64,000 bases of DNA from Streptomyces sp. NBC_01214 (GTDB lineage: Bacteria > Actinomycetota > Actinomycetes > Streptomycetales > Streptomycetaceae), in NCBI RefSeq assembly GCF_026340975.1, contig NZ_JAPEOS010000003.1, positions 1,054,001-1,118,000 on the forward strand. The letters are read 5' to 3'. Below, one piece after another: positions 8,666 to 17,121 of the stretch; position 1 is the stretch's first letter, and the number at the start of each line of letters is the position of its first letter. The notes under the pieces are model-generated. The model was not told where the DNA came from. It did no database searches and saw nothing but the letters and a program-made list of their open reading frames with translations. Made by a program: the position numbers and the translations under genes.

Positions 8666-10165
8666 CTACGGGGCCACGTCGCTACTGCCTCCGGGGGTGG
8701 GTGGGGTGGGGAGCCCCCCGCCGTCGAGTGCCACCAGCGCGAGGACGACGATCGAGCCCGTCCAGCCCAGCGGTGCGACCGACGAGGGCCTACCCGCCCG
8801 GTCCACCTTCTCGGGCAGCTCCCCGAGCGGGTTCCGCTTGGCGAGGACCCAGTCCAGGACCCGGCGGGCCTTCGCCGGCTGCCCGGTGCCCGCCCATGCG
8901 AGGGCGAAGAACGAGGTGCTGGGGGTCCAGGCGTTCGCACCCCACGGCGCGGTCGGATCGTTCCCGGGGGTGAGCCCCCCGTTGGGCAGCAGCAGCGCCT
9001 TGTACGTGGTGTCCAGCGCCCGGGGCAGGTCGGCCGGGGCCGTGTTGAAGGGGGGTGCCATGAAGGCCACCGCGCTGTCCTGCCCGTGCTGTCCGTCGAC
9101 GGTGCGCTGATAGCCGAGCGGGGCGAACGTCCGGGAGATCCCGGCGGAGAGCCGCCCGGCGGCGCCGGACCAGCGGGCCGCGTCCCCCGGCCGGTCCAGC
9201 GCGTCGGCGAGGTCCGCGGCGGCGCGGAGTCCGGCGAGCAGGGGTGCGGCCGTACCGATGTTCGTGGTGGTCGTCATCACCTCCCAGTAGTCCGGGGAGG
9301 CCGGAGGCAGCCCGCCCGGCCCGAGGGAGGCCGCCGAGCGGTCGGCGGCCTTGCGGATCATCGGGTAGAGGGCGGTCAGCCGGGCGCGGCGAGTGGCCGC
9401 AGGCGCCGTCCGGTACCACTGCCAGGTGGCCCAGGGGACCCAGCCGTTGGCGTCGAGCTGCCACCGCCTGCTGTCCGGCGGGCCGGATCCGTCGAGTTCC
9501 GTCCGCGCGTCCCACGTGCCGTCCTTGCGCTGGGTCGCGGCGCTATAGCGCAGGATCCGGTAGGCCTCGGCGTCGTGGCCGGTGTGCGCGAACGCGGCGG
9601 AGGCGAAGCTGGAGTCGCGCGGCCAGGAGTACATCCAGCCGGGAGTCCAGCCCGCCGCCATGGCCCCGTTCGGCCGCAGCAGGGCGCGCATGGCCAGCAG
9701 GGCCCGCTCGGCCGCCGCGCGCTGGGCCGCCGTGCTGCCGGGCACCCGGCCGGCAGCGAGCCAGTCGTGGCTCTCCGCGATCTGTAGTCGTGCCGTCGGG
9801 TCCTCCGGGGCCGCCACGACCGATGCCGTCCGGCCGACGGGGAGGTACCTCCACCGGCCGGACAGCAGGCGCAGTACGTGGCTCCGCTCGACGTACCGCG
9901 CTCCCCCGGCGACGGCAGGTGTGACGCCTTCGACGGCGGTGGTGTTGGCGAGGAGGCCGATGGTGGGGGTGACGAGCATCGACAGGGGCGCGTAGCGGCC
10001 CTCTGCGTCGCCGTGGCTCTGGTGTCCGAGGGGCCGGACGAAGAACACCGGCCGCTCCTCCTCGGAGGGCCGGCCGGCGGGGCTCCCCACGACGCACACC
10101 GGGAGGGCGACGCTCGCGAGGGACGCCACGACGGCCGCCCAGCGGACGAGCAGGGCAGCGGGCAT
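8666..10165 (-). CDS. Secreted GH15-like (six-hairpin) protein
   Basis: A 499-residue exported protein. The ATG at 10165 follows AAGGAG by eight bases, and a hydrophobic signal segment (about 4-24) follows. The body is an alpha/alpha-barrel type sequence with WMYSWPRDSSFASAAF near 180, resembling the WPRD substrate-binding motif of glucoamylase-like GH15 proteins, then LRYSAATQRKDGTW, LDANGWVPWATWQWY and LGWTGSIVVLALVAL near the end. GH15 enzymes hydrolyse alpha-glucosides; the sugar attacked here is not evident, and I could not place both catalytic acids with certainty. It may act on extracellular glucan. Confidence 0.7.
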   Translation of the reverse strand: MPAALLVRWAAVVASLASVALPVCVVGSPAGRPSEEERPVFFVRPLGHQSHGDAEGRYAPLSMLVTPTIGLLANTTAVEGVTPAVAGGARYVERSHVLRLLSGRWRYLPVGRTASVVAAPEDPTARLQIAESHDWLAAGRVPGSTAAQRAAAERALLAMRALLRPNGAMAAGWTPGWMYSWPRDSSFASAAFAHTGHDAEAYRILRYSAATQRKDGTWDARTELDGSGPPDSRRWQLDANGWVPWATWQWYRTAPAATRRARLTALYPMIRKAADRSAASLGPGGLPPASPDYWEVMTTTTNIGTAAPLLAGLRAAADLADALDRPGDAARWSGAAGRLSAGISRTFAPLGYQRTVDGQHGQDSAVAFMAPPFNTAPADLPRALDTTYKALLLPNGGLTPGNDPTAPWGANAWTPSTSFFALAWAGTGQPAKARRVLDWVLAKRNPLGELPEKVDRAGRPSSVAPLGWTGSIVVLALVALDGGGLPTPPTPGGSSDVAP

Positions 10166-10309
10166 CGCCACTCCTTCTGTCGGGCTTCCGAGCGCGCGGG
10201 CCCCCGGGGCACCCATCGTGGGCCGGATGTGCGGAGCCCGCCACGACATGCCCGCCGCCCGGGTGACGGGAGGGGAAGGGCCCGAAGGGGCCGTCCGTCC
10301 CCGCCCCCG

Positions 10310-10381
10310 GCAACGGACGGAGCAACGGACGCGGCAACGGACGGAGCAACGGACGCGGCAACGGACGGAGCAACCGACGCG
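10310..10381 (+). repeat. Twelve-base tandem repeat array
   Basis: Six 12-base units alternate between GCAACGGACGGA and GCAACGGACGCG, giving three 24-base copies, the last with one change. The array is 145 bases upstream of the GH15-like start on one side and 194 bases upstream of the membrane-protein start on the other, in the divergent promoter interval 10166-10574, which otherwise holds nothing I recognise. Confidence 0.9.
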
Positions 10382-10574
10382 CGACGGAGTTGCGGCCGCG
10401 GCGGGGGAGGAGACGCCGGTGGCGCACGGCAGCAGGCCCGCGGGCCCGGCCCCGGCGGCCCTCCTCTCGGATGCCGGTCTGCGGTGAACCGTGCACATTG
10501 GTGTCACCGGAACCGGCAGGCGCACGAGCCGTCGGAAGTCGGTCCGGCCGCACCCCGCTGCGAAGGACTGGTGA

Positions 10575-12074
10575 ATGAGCACTGCTTCGACCGAGGGGAA
10601 CCGCCGGTTCGTCCGCAGGCTCCTGCCGGTCGCGGGCGGCTCCCTCGTGGCGGCGGCCGGAGCCCTGATCGCCGTCGGCTGCTTCCTCGGCCTCTACCTG
10701 CGGCCCACCTCGGACGACTGGTGCGCCGCATGGAAGTCCCGCGATCTGGGCGTCCTCGGCATCACGCACGACTTCTACGCCACCCAGAACGGCCGGATCA
10801 CCAACGCCTTCCTGAGCGGCATCGTCTACGGCGACGGACTCACAGGGATGAAGATCCTGCCGACCGTCATCGCCGTCGCCTTCACCGTCGGCCTGGTCCT
10901 GCTCGGGATCCAGTTCTTCCGGTGCCTCGGCGTGAAACCCCCGGTGCTGCTCCTGGTCGCCGCCTCCCTGGCCGTCCAGGCCGTGATCTACTACGGCGGC
11001 ACGCGCAGCTATCAAGTCCTGCTGTGGGCACCGGCCACGATCTCCCACACCGTTCCGAGCGTCATCGGAGTGTGGGCGCTGCTGCTGGGCATCTGGACCG
11101 TCCGCCAACCCCGGGCCGCCGTGCGCGCGGGCGGCTTCGCCGCGGCGTTCCTCATCGGGTTCGCGATCGGCACCCTGAGCGAGTCGTTCTCCCTCGTCAG
11201 CGGACTCCTCGCGGCCTGCGTGGGGCTGCTGGCCGTGCCCCGCCTGAAGCTGGCGCGGACCTGGCACCCGTTCACCTGGTGCCTGCTCTGGTGCTCCGGG
11301 GTCGTCTGCGGGCTGATCGTGCTCACCACGTCCCCCGGCGCCCGGTGGCGGCGCGCCCAGCAGCCGGCCAAGGAGTCCATGCTCTCCCCGGGCGAACTCC
11401 GGGGCACCTACGAGGACTGGCTCCACATGTGGGACACCGTCACCGGCCAGTGGGCCTACCTCGGAGCCGCCGCCGTCGGCCTCCTGCTGGGCCTGGGGGC
11501 CGGGCTCGCGGCGCCCGTGCCCGCGCCCGGGAAACGGGAGTCGGGCCGGGCCGTCCCGCGGAAGATGCTGGTCGCCCTCCTGTTGCTGCCGGTGCTCGTG
11601 GTGGTGCTGGGATCGTTCGCCGTGGTGGTGGGGCTGCGCAGCGGCTACGGACCGACCGGGTGGACGTACGCCCGCACCTGGACGAACTACCTCGTACCGA
11701 TGGAACTGGCGCTGTGCGCCTACGGCGTCCTGCTGGGGGTGTGGGCCCGCCGGTACCTGGCGCGCCGGGGGGCCGCCGCCGTGGCCCTGCCGGCGGGCAT
11801 CGTGGTCGCGGCCGGACTGGGGCTGGCCTCGCTGGCCGTGCTCGTCCCGAGCGTCAAGCAGCTCACCACGGCCACGGTCACCCGCGCGGTGGCCTGGGAC
11901 GCCCAGAACTTCCGCATCCGGACCGAAGCCGCGGCCGGTGCCACCGACCTCGGGTACCACCCCTTGCACATCGGGAGCCTGGCCGAACCCTTCTTCACCT
12001 CCGCCTACGAGCGGGACTGGGTCGCGGCCTGCGTCTCGAACTGGTACGGCATCGAGCGGATCCACCGCCTCTGA
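10575..12074 (+). CDS. Polytopic membrane protein, DUF6056-like
   Basis: A 499-residue protein with about ten to eleven hydrophobic helices. After the first helix comes RPTSDDWCAAWKSRDLG and then FYATQNGRITNAF, which resembles the SADDFCYA / WSGRY-N pattern of DUF6056-type and related GT-C-fold membrane proteins, where the acidic pair after helix 1 binds metal and lipid-phosphate sugar. A role in transferring sugar to a surface polymer is possible but not shown. It is transcribed away from the GH15-like gene across the repeat array and ends 16 bases before a convergent gene. Confidence 0.6.
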   Translation: MSTASTEGNRRFVRRLLPVAGGSLVAAAGALIAVGCFLGLYLRPTSDDWCAAWKSRDLGVLGITHDFYATQNGRITNAFLSGIVYGDGLTGMKILPTVIAVAFTVGLVLLGIQFFRCLGVKPPVLLLVAASLAVQAVIYYGGTRSYQVLLWAPATISHTVPSVIGVWALLLGIWTVRQPRAAVRAGGFAAAFLIGFAIGTLSESFSLVSGLLAACVGLLAVPRLKLARTWHPFTWCLLWCSGVVCGLIVLTTSPGARWRRAQQPAKESMLSPGELRGTYEDWLHMWDTVTGQWAYLGAAAVGLLLGLGAGLAAPVPAPGKRESGRAVPRKMLVALLLLPVLVVVLGSFAVVVGLRSGYGPTGWTYARTWTNYLVPMELALCAYGVLLGVWARRYLARRGAAAVALPAGIVVAAGLGLASLAVLVPSVKQLTTATVTRAVAWDAQNFRIRTEAAAGATDLGYHPLHIGSLAEPFFTSAYERDWVAACVSNWYGIERIHRL

Positions 12075-12090
12075 GCACGGTCGTACGGGC

Positions 12091-13241
12091 TCAGCCGCGC
12101 GGCACCGCCCGGGCCAGGAAGTGACCGGCGGCGTCCTCGTACTCCTCCAGGTGCCACCCCGTGGTCCCCAGCGCACGGCGGAGGTTGTCCTCGGCGAGGA
12201 GGTCGTCGGGGTCCAGGGAGCGGCCGTGCCGGGCGGCGCGCTCCGCGCGGCCCGACGGGTGGAAGAGCAGCAGGACGCCGTCGGCCGCGCTGACGCGGGC
12301 CCATTCGCGCAGGGCGGCGGCCGGGTCCGGGAGGTGGTCGAGCAACCCGCCGAGAAGATGCCGTCCACGGACGCCCCGGCCAGCGGGAGCCGGGTGCAGT
12401 CGGCGGCGAGGAGGGATCCGTGGCGGGCGCGGCCGTGCCGGGCGGCGGCGGCCAGCATGGCCGGGGTGAGGTCGACGCCGAGCACCTGGCCGCGGGGTCC
12501 GACCTGCGCCCGGAGCGCCGGCATCGCCCGCCCGGTGCCGCAGCCGAGGTCGAGGGCCCGCCCGCCGGGTGCCAGCCGCAACCGGGCGACCGCAGCCTCG
12601 TAGGCGGGGGTCTGGTAGGCGAACCGCTCCTCCCAGGCGTCGGCCCGGCGGGTGAAGAAGGCCCGGGTGGCGGTGTGTTCGGCGCGGGCGGCCACGAGGG
12701 TGGCGAACCGGCCCAGGAGCTGCTCACCCCAGGGGTCCAGCGGGAGCTCCTGCGGCAGGAACCGGACGCCCCAGGCGCTGGTGCCGATCCGGAACGCCTG
12801 CTCCGGGTACCCGTCGCAGGAGGCCAGGACCACGGCGTCGGCGGGCAGTTCCAGGGGGTCGCAAGCCGGCCGGAGGCCCGGAGAGGGCCGGGTGGCCCCG
12901 GCGAAGAGCGGATCGGAGCCGGCGGCCCGGGTGAGTTCCACCGGCGGCCGGTCGGGGGCGGTGGCGGGGCGGTCTCCCGGGGCGGCGCCGGCGGCCCGCA
13001 CCAGCAGTCGGGTTCCCGGTTCCAGGGCCAGTACGGGCACCTCGGCGGCGAGGGCCTCCCGGACCAGGCCGGGATCGGCGGCGCCCAGGACGATCAGGCC
13101 CTCCACCCCGGCGAGGTCGGCGCAGGGACCGGCACCGTCGGCGAGCGGGACGGCCCGGGAGGTCAGATCCGCCGCGGCGAGCACCCTGCTCACGGCACTG
13201 GGAGCATGCCCGGCCGCGGGCTGCACGACGACCACCGCCAT
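12091..13241 (-). pseudogene. Amidotransferase-like/methyltransferase fusion, frameshifted
   Basis: Reading from 13241, residues 1-190 resemble a class I glutamine amidotransferase fold: VPVLALEPGTRLLV takes the place of the nucleophile elbow (family pattern GICLGAQLL), and AWGVRFLPQEL the place of GVQFHPE. Both the catalytic Cys and His are therefore missing. Residues about 200-300 are a class I SAM methyltransferase with ALDLGCGTGRAMPAL (motif I) and GQVLGVDLTPAML. At about 12345-12349 the frame breaks after DGIFSAG. The next frame resumes with LLDHLPDPAAALREW and runs to the TGA at 12091, ending HFLARAVPRG. One base in the G/C run there restores a continuous protein of about 383 residues. 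This is either a real mutation or a homopolymer sequencing error. Confidence 0.7.
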
Positions 13242-13337
13242 ACCTCAGTCCTTACATTCGAGCCGGAGCGGCTGTTCCGGGCTGTATCTGCGCAAGCATG
13301 CCCACATCGGGACCGCATGTGCCAGAGGCGCTCCGGT

Positions 13338-13454
13338 CCGTGACGGTCGGCGGGAACGTAAAGGGGCCCCCGCGTACCGAACACCGCGATCGGCGGGCAG
13401 GGGCCTCTTTTGCCGGTGTTCCCCATGGCGGCGAGAGCCGCTCGACCGTCACGG
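13338..13454 (+). ncRNA. Candidate structured RNA with three-way junction
   Basis: The 117-base segment folds into nested helices. The outer arms 13338-13349 and 13443-13454 pair perfectly over 12 bp. Inside, 13352-13357 (GGGAAC) pairs with 13418-13423 (GTTCCC), and 13360-13370 pairs with 13400-13410 over 11 bp with one G-U. A side hairpin, 13428-13432 with 13437-13441, closes a GAGA tetraloop (GNRA type). GAACACCG at 13379-13386 in the inner loop can alternatively pair with CGGTGTTC at 13414-13421. The G-U pair and GNRA loop exist only on the plus strand, which favours a plus-strand transcript. The rest of 13242-13660 holds no convincing gene. It could instead be a terminator for the mod operon or a leader of the minus-strand fusion gene. 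No known family was recognised. Confidence 0.45.
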
Positions 13455-13660
13455 GGCCGGTGCGCGTGTCGTTCGGTCGAGGTCGACCCGGCAGGGCGAC
13501 TGGACGTGGACACGGAGGCGGACCGAAGCGGCCTGCCTGGAGGCAGTTAATCATCCACGAGGTGAACAAGCCAGAGTGAGTGGCATATACGAGGTGCATC
13601 GCTCGATTCTCGTGGTATGTGCCCGTTCTCATGAGCGCTGCCGCTCGGAGCATCGCACCA

Positions 13661-15592
13661 TCACAGGGGTACGAGGGTGATCTCCGTGGCCTTGACGCTG
13701 CACCACACCGCGGTGCCGTCGGCGATCGCCAGGTCGGCGGCCGCCTGCGGGGTGATCTCGGCGACGACGTCGGCGGCGGCCCGTGACGTGACGAGGACCC
13801 GGAGCCGGCTGCCCGCCGCCGTGATCTCACGGACGGTTCCGGGCCACACGTTGCGCGGGCTGCCGGACGGCTGGTCGCGATGGAGGGAGACGGCCTCGGG
13901 CGCGACGATGGCCAGGGCCTCGGAGCCCTCCGCCACGGGTTCCGCCACCACGACGGACCCGCCGGCCACCAGCTTGAGCCCGTCCACCGTGGTCGTCCCC
14001 GGCCACGCGTTGCGGCCGAGCATGCGGGCCACCCACGGCGAACGCGGATTGCGCGCCACCTCCGCGGGCGGCGCGTCCTGGAGGGCCCGGCCGTGGGCCA
14101 GTACGAGGACCCGGTCCGCCAGGGAGACGGCCTCGACGGGATCGTGGGTGACGATGAGGCAGACCCCGCCGAAGCCGGCCAGGTGGGTGCGCAGGGTGTG
14201 CCGGACCCGGGCCCGGGTGGTCTGGTCGAGCGCGGCCAGCGGTTCGTCCAGGAGCAACAGGCGGGGCTGGGCGGCCAGCGCCCGGGCCAGCGCCACCCGT
14301 TGGGCCTGGCCGCCGGACAGCTGGGCGGGCTTGCGCTCGGCGAGGTGGCCGACACCGAGCCGGTCGAGCCACAGGCGTGCCCGGGAGCGGGCCTCGGCGC
14401 GGCCTGCGCCCTGTGCGCGCAGGCCGTAGGCGGTGTTGCCGAGCGCGGAGAGGTGGGGGAACAGCGCGCCGTCCTGGGGGACCCAGGCCACGCCCCGCCG
14501 GTGCGGCGGCAGGGCGGTGACGTCGGTGTCGCCGAGCCGCAGTTCGGCGTGGGCGCGCGGGGTGAGGCCGAGCAGGGCGCGCAGCAGGGTGGTCTTGCCG
14601 GCGCCGTTCTCGCCGACCACGGCGATGGTGGTGCCGGGTTCCGCATCGAGGGTGAGCTCGTTGAAGCCCGTGACCTCGGCGTGCAGGGACCAGCGGCCGG
14701 CGGGCGCGGACGGGGCGAGTGCGTCCGCGTCCGGCTCGGGCGCCCGGGCGACCGGGTCCTCGGCGGGAGTCGCGTGGTGGGTGTCGCGTACCGCGTGGCC
14801 GGAGGTCCAGCGGCCGCGCAGGGCGACCAGGACCGCCATCGCCACGACGAGCAGGAGGAGGGACAACGAGGTCGCGGCCTCGGGGTCGTCCTGGAGCAGC
14901 AGGTAGACCTGGAGGGGCAGCGTCTGGGTGACGCCGGGCAGGTTTCCGGCGAAGGTGATCGTGGCCCCGAACTCGCCGAGCGCCCGGGCCCAGGTGAGGG
15001 CGGCTCCGGCGATCAGGCCGGGGGCCACCATCGGCAGGGTGACGGTGAAGAAGACCCGCAGCGGGGTGGCGCCGAGGGAGGCCGCGGTCTCCTCGTAGCC
15101 CGGACGCAGCCCGCCCAGGGCCCCCTCGAGGCTGATGACGAGGAACGGCATCGCCACGAAGGTGGCCGCCACGACGGCGCCCAAGGTGTGGAAGGGCAGG
15201 GTGATGCCGAAGGCGTCGTCCAGGAAGGGGCCCAGCAGACCGCGCCGGCCGAAGCCGAGCAGCAGCGCGACACCGCCCACCGTCGGCGGCAGCACCATCG
15301 GCAGCAGCACCAGGGACCGTACGACCGTCTTCCCGCGGAAGTCGATCCGGGCCAGCAGCCAGGCCAGGGGTACGCCCATGACCAGGCTGAGGCCCAGCGC
15401 CCAGAAGGAGACGACGAGGGAGAGCCGCAGGGCTTCCAGGGAGCCGGGCGTGGTCAGGTGCGCGCCGAGCTCGCTCCACTGGGTGCGTACGAGGATGCCG
15501 ACCAGCGGGAGCATCAGGAACGCGATCGCGAGGAGCGCGGGCAGGGCCAGGAGGAGCGGCGGGCGGGGCCCGGCGGTGCGGCGCTCGGTCAC
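13661..15592 (-). CDS. modBC: Molybdate ABC transporter, fused permease and ATPase (ModB-ModC)
   Basis: A 643-residue fusion. Residues 1 to about 265 are a ModB-type permease with five or six helices and the EAA-like loop GLRPGYEETAASLGATPLRVF. A Pro/Ala-rich linker follows (about 270-305). From about 310 there is a ModC ATPase with Walker A GENGAGKTT near 325, LSGGQAQR near 420, LLLLDEP and the His of VTHD. The last 90 residues form a TOBE/Mop-like molybdate-sensing domain. It imports molybdate across the cytoplasmic membrane, delivered by ModA. Its GTG start at 15592 overlaps the modA stop (GTGA), so the two are coupled. Normally ModB and ModC are separate chains; the long fused reading frame is uninterrupted. 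Confidence 0.92.
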   Translation of the reverse strand: MTERRTAGPRPPLLLALPALLAIAFLMLPLVGILVRTQWSELGAHLTTPGSLEALRLSLVVSFWALGLSLVMGVPLAWLLARIDFRGKTVVRSLVLLPMVLPPTVGGVALLLGFGRRGLLGPFLDDAFGITLPFHTLGAVVAATFVAMPFLVISLEGALGGLRPGYEETAASLGATPLRVFFTVTLPMVAPGLIAGAALTWARALGEFGATITFAGNLPGVTQTLPLQVYLLLQDDPEAATSLSLLLLVVAMAVLVALRGRWTSGHAVRDTHHATPAEDPVARAPEPDADALAPSAPAGRWSLHAEVTGFNELTLDAEPGTTIAVVGENGAGKTTLLRALLGLTPRAHAELRLGDTDVTALPPHRRGVAWVPQDGALFPHLSALGNTAYGLRAQGAGRAEARSRARLWLDRLGVGHLAERKPAQLSGGQAQRVALARALAAQPRLLLLDEPLAALDQTTRARVRHTLRTHLAGFGGVCLIVTHDPVEAVSLADRVLVLAHGRALQDAPPAEVARNPRSPWVARMLGRNAWPGTTTVDGLKLVAGGSVVVAEPVAEGSEALAIVAPEAVSLHRDQPSGSPRNVWPGTVREITAAGSRLRVLVTSRAAADVVAEITPQAAADLAIADGTAVWCSVKATEITLVPL

Positions 15593-16422
15593 GGCTGCTG
15601 GAAGCCCGCCTCCTGGAGGATCTTCTGGGCCTCCGGCGAGGACAGCCACTGGACGAAGGCAGCCGAGGCGGCGGCGTTCTTGGCGGCCTTCAACGTGGCG
15701 GCCGGGTAGGAGGCGATGGCGTTCTGGTCGGGCGGGATGTCGACCGCGCCGACCTTCCCCTTGGCCGCGGTCGTGTCGGTCTTGTAGACGAGGCCGGCGT
15801 CCGCTTCGCCCAGTTCCACCTTGGACAGCACGGCCCGTACGTTCGGCTCCAGCGAGACCGGCTTGACGGTGATGCCCTGCTTGTCGAGGACCTCCTGGCT
15901 GTAGCGCCCGGCGGGGACCTCCGGGGCGGCCAGGACGACCTTCAGCTGGGGATCGGACAGGTCCTTCAGGGAGTCGATCTTGTTGGGGTTGCCCGGAGCG
16001 GTGGCGATCACGAGCTCGTTCTTCGCGATCACCGTCGGGGTCCCGGTCTCCGCCTTGAGGCCGTCCATCGTCTTGGTGTCCGCGGTGACCAGGGCATCGG
16101 CCGGGGCTCCCTGCCTGACCTGTGCGGCCAGTTCCTGCGATCCGGCGAAGGAGAAGGTGACCTTCGTACCCGGGTGCTCCTTCTCGTACTCCGCGCCCAT
16201 GGTCTTGAACACGTCGGTGAGGGAGGCGGCGGCGAGCACGGTCAGGTTCGCTGCCGGTACGGAGCCCGATGCGGAGGCGGTCGGTGCGGAGGCGGTCGGT
16301 GCGGCGGCCGCGGAGAGGCCGGTGCTGCCACCGCCGCAGGCGACCAGGACGGGAACCAGGAGGGCGCCGCCGAGGAGGCCGGCGGCCGCCCGGCGCAGTC
16401 GGACGTGCTGGAGGAAGCGCAT
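15589..16422 (-). CDS. modA: Molybdate-binding lipoprotein ModA
   Basis: A 277-residue periplasmic-type binding protein. The signal peptide has a lipobox (LVACGG, Cys about residue 29), followed by an Ala/Ser/Pro linker and the binding fold starting NLTVLAAASLTDVF. The family motifs FAGSQELAAQV, GAPADALVTAD, LEPNVRAVLSKVELGEADAGLVY and FVQWLSSPEAQKIL are present. The pattern and order are those of ModA, which captures molybdate or tungstate for the ABC importer. An AGGAG site lies upstream of the ATG. It is the first gene of the minus-strand mod operon and diverges from the molbindin gene, with a perfect 21-bp palindrome 79 bases upstream. Confidence 0.93.
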   Translation of the reverse strand: MRFLQHVRLRRAAAGLLGGALLVPVLVACGGGSTGLSAAAAPTASAPTASASGSVPAANLTVLAAASLTDVFKTMGAEYEKEHPGTKVTFSFAGSQELAAQVRQGAPADALVTADTKTMDGLKAETGTPTVIAKNELVIATAPGNPNKIDSLKDLSDPQLKVVLAAPEVPAGRYSQEVLDKQGITVKPVSLEPNVRAVLSKVELGEADAGLVYKTDTTAAKGKVGAVDIPPDQNAIASYPAATLKAAKNAAASAAFVQWLSSPEAQKILQEAGFQQP

Positions 16423-16500
16423 GGCGGAATGTGTTCTCCTGTCCGGTCATCCGTATCCCACGCACGCACGGCATGAGATAGGGGAACGGTGCTGCATTTG

Positions 16501-16521
16501 CTGCCAATGGACCATTGGCAG
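16501..16521. promoter_or_regulatory. Perfect 21-bp palindrome between modA and mop
   Basis: Arms CTGCCAATGG and CCATTGGCAG flank a single A. It lies 79 bases upstream of the modA ATG and 266 bases upstream of the molbindin ATG, so it suits an operator for a dimeric regulator of the molybdate genes. It does not resemble the enterobacterial ModE site (ATCGxTATATA-type). A looser related element, CCAATCGGTTGG, lies at 16663-16674. Confidence 0.6.
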
Positions 16522-16603
16522 GCAGGCATCTGCAATTCGTCGCCCCCTGCTCGATGAGGTCCAGATTCCGCCAACCGGGTCAGAAGTCCCAGTTCAGGCA
16601 GGG

Positions 16604-16681
16604 GAAAGGCCCATGAAAAAAGAGGACCTCGGGCCTTTCTGGAATTCGCGAGGAGGTTGCGTCCAATCGGTTGGCGAATGA
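16604..16681 (+). promoter_or_regulatory. Hairpin and possible 22-codon leader ORF before mop
   Basis: GAAAGGCCC at 16604-16612 pairs perfectly with GGGCCTTTC at 16631-16639. The left arm contains a GGGGAAAGG ribosome-site-like stretch, and an ATG at 16613 in the loop opens a 22-codon frame (MKKEDLGPFW...) that stops at 16681. Folding would therefore hide the ribosome site of the mini-ORF. It lies about 105 bases before the molbindin start. This may be a translational leader, or a chance frame over a transcription terminator. Confidence 0.35.
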
Positions 16682-16786
16682 TATGGGGGCGCTCCGGACC
16701 CCCTCCTCCATCGGGTACGTTCGGCCATGACGCAGGTCACAGAAGTGCTTGCGGTTTCGTTTCCGACCATGTGAGGCGTGTTTTCC

Positions 16787-16993
16787 ATGAGCCTGTCCAT
16801 CCGCAACCAGATCGCCGGCACCGTCACGGACGTCGCGACCGGTGGCGCCATGGGCTCGGTGAAGGTCTCCGTCGAGGGCGGCGAGTTGACCGCAGCGATC
16901 ACCAAGGACGCCGTCGAGGCCCTCGGCCTGGCCTCCGGCACCTCCGTCGTCGCCCTGATCAAGTCGACCGAGATCTCCCTCGCCGCCGCCTGA
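16787..16993 (+). CDS. mop: Molbindin (Mop domain protein)
   Basis: A 68-residue single TOBE/Mop domain: MSLSIRNQIAGTVTDVATGG, then VKVSVEGGELTAAITKDAVEALGL, then VVALIKSTEISLA. This is the pattern of molbindins, which form hexameric cages that bind and store molybdate or tungstate in the cytoplasm. The ATG at 16787 follows GAGGCG with suitable spacing; a GTG three codons upstream is possible. It diverges from modA and is followed by moeA on the same strand, consistent with a role in buffering molybdate for cofactor synthesis. The TOBE tail of the ModBC fusion belongs to the same fold family. Confidence 0.92.
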   Translation: MSLSIRNQIAGTVTDVATGGAMGSVKVSVEGGELTAAITKDAVEALGLASGTSVVALIKSTEISLAAA

Positions 16994-17121
16994 TCCCCCC
17001 TCCCGCCCGCAGGCGTGCTCGCGAGCTTCACACCCGCGAGACGCGGGAGGTGAGCGGATCGGAGCGCAACCGCAATCCTCCCGGGGGGATCCGGAAACGC
17101 CCCGGGTCGACAGTCGTGTTC

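Noticed and set aside
13298..13680. Small frames on both strands in the gap before modBC
   Set aside because: They run through the folded RNA candidate, show no conserved pattern and have weak ribosome sites.
16501..16521. ModE-binding site
   Set aside because: No match to the known ATCGxTATATA-type motif, and no ModE-like regulator lies in the window.
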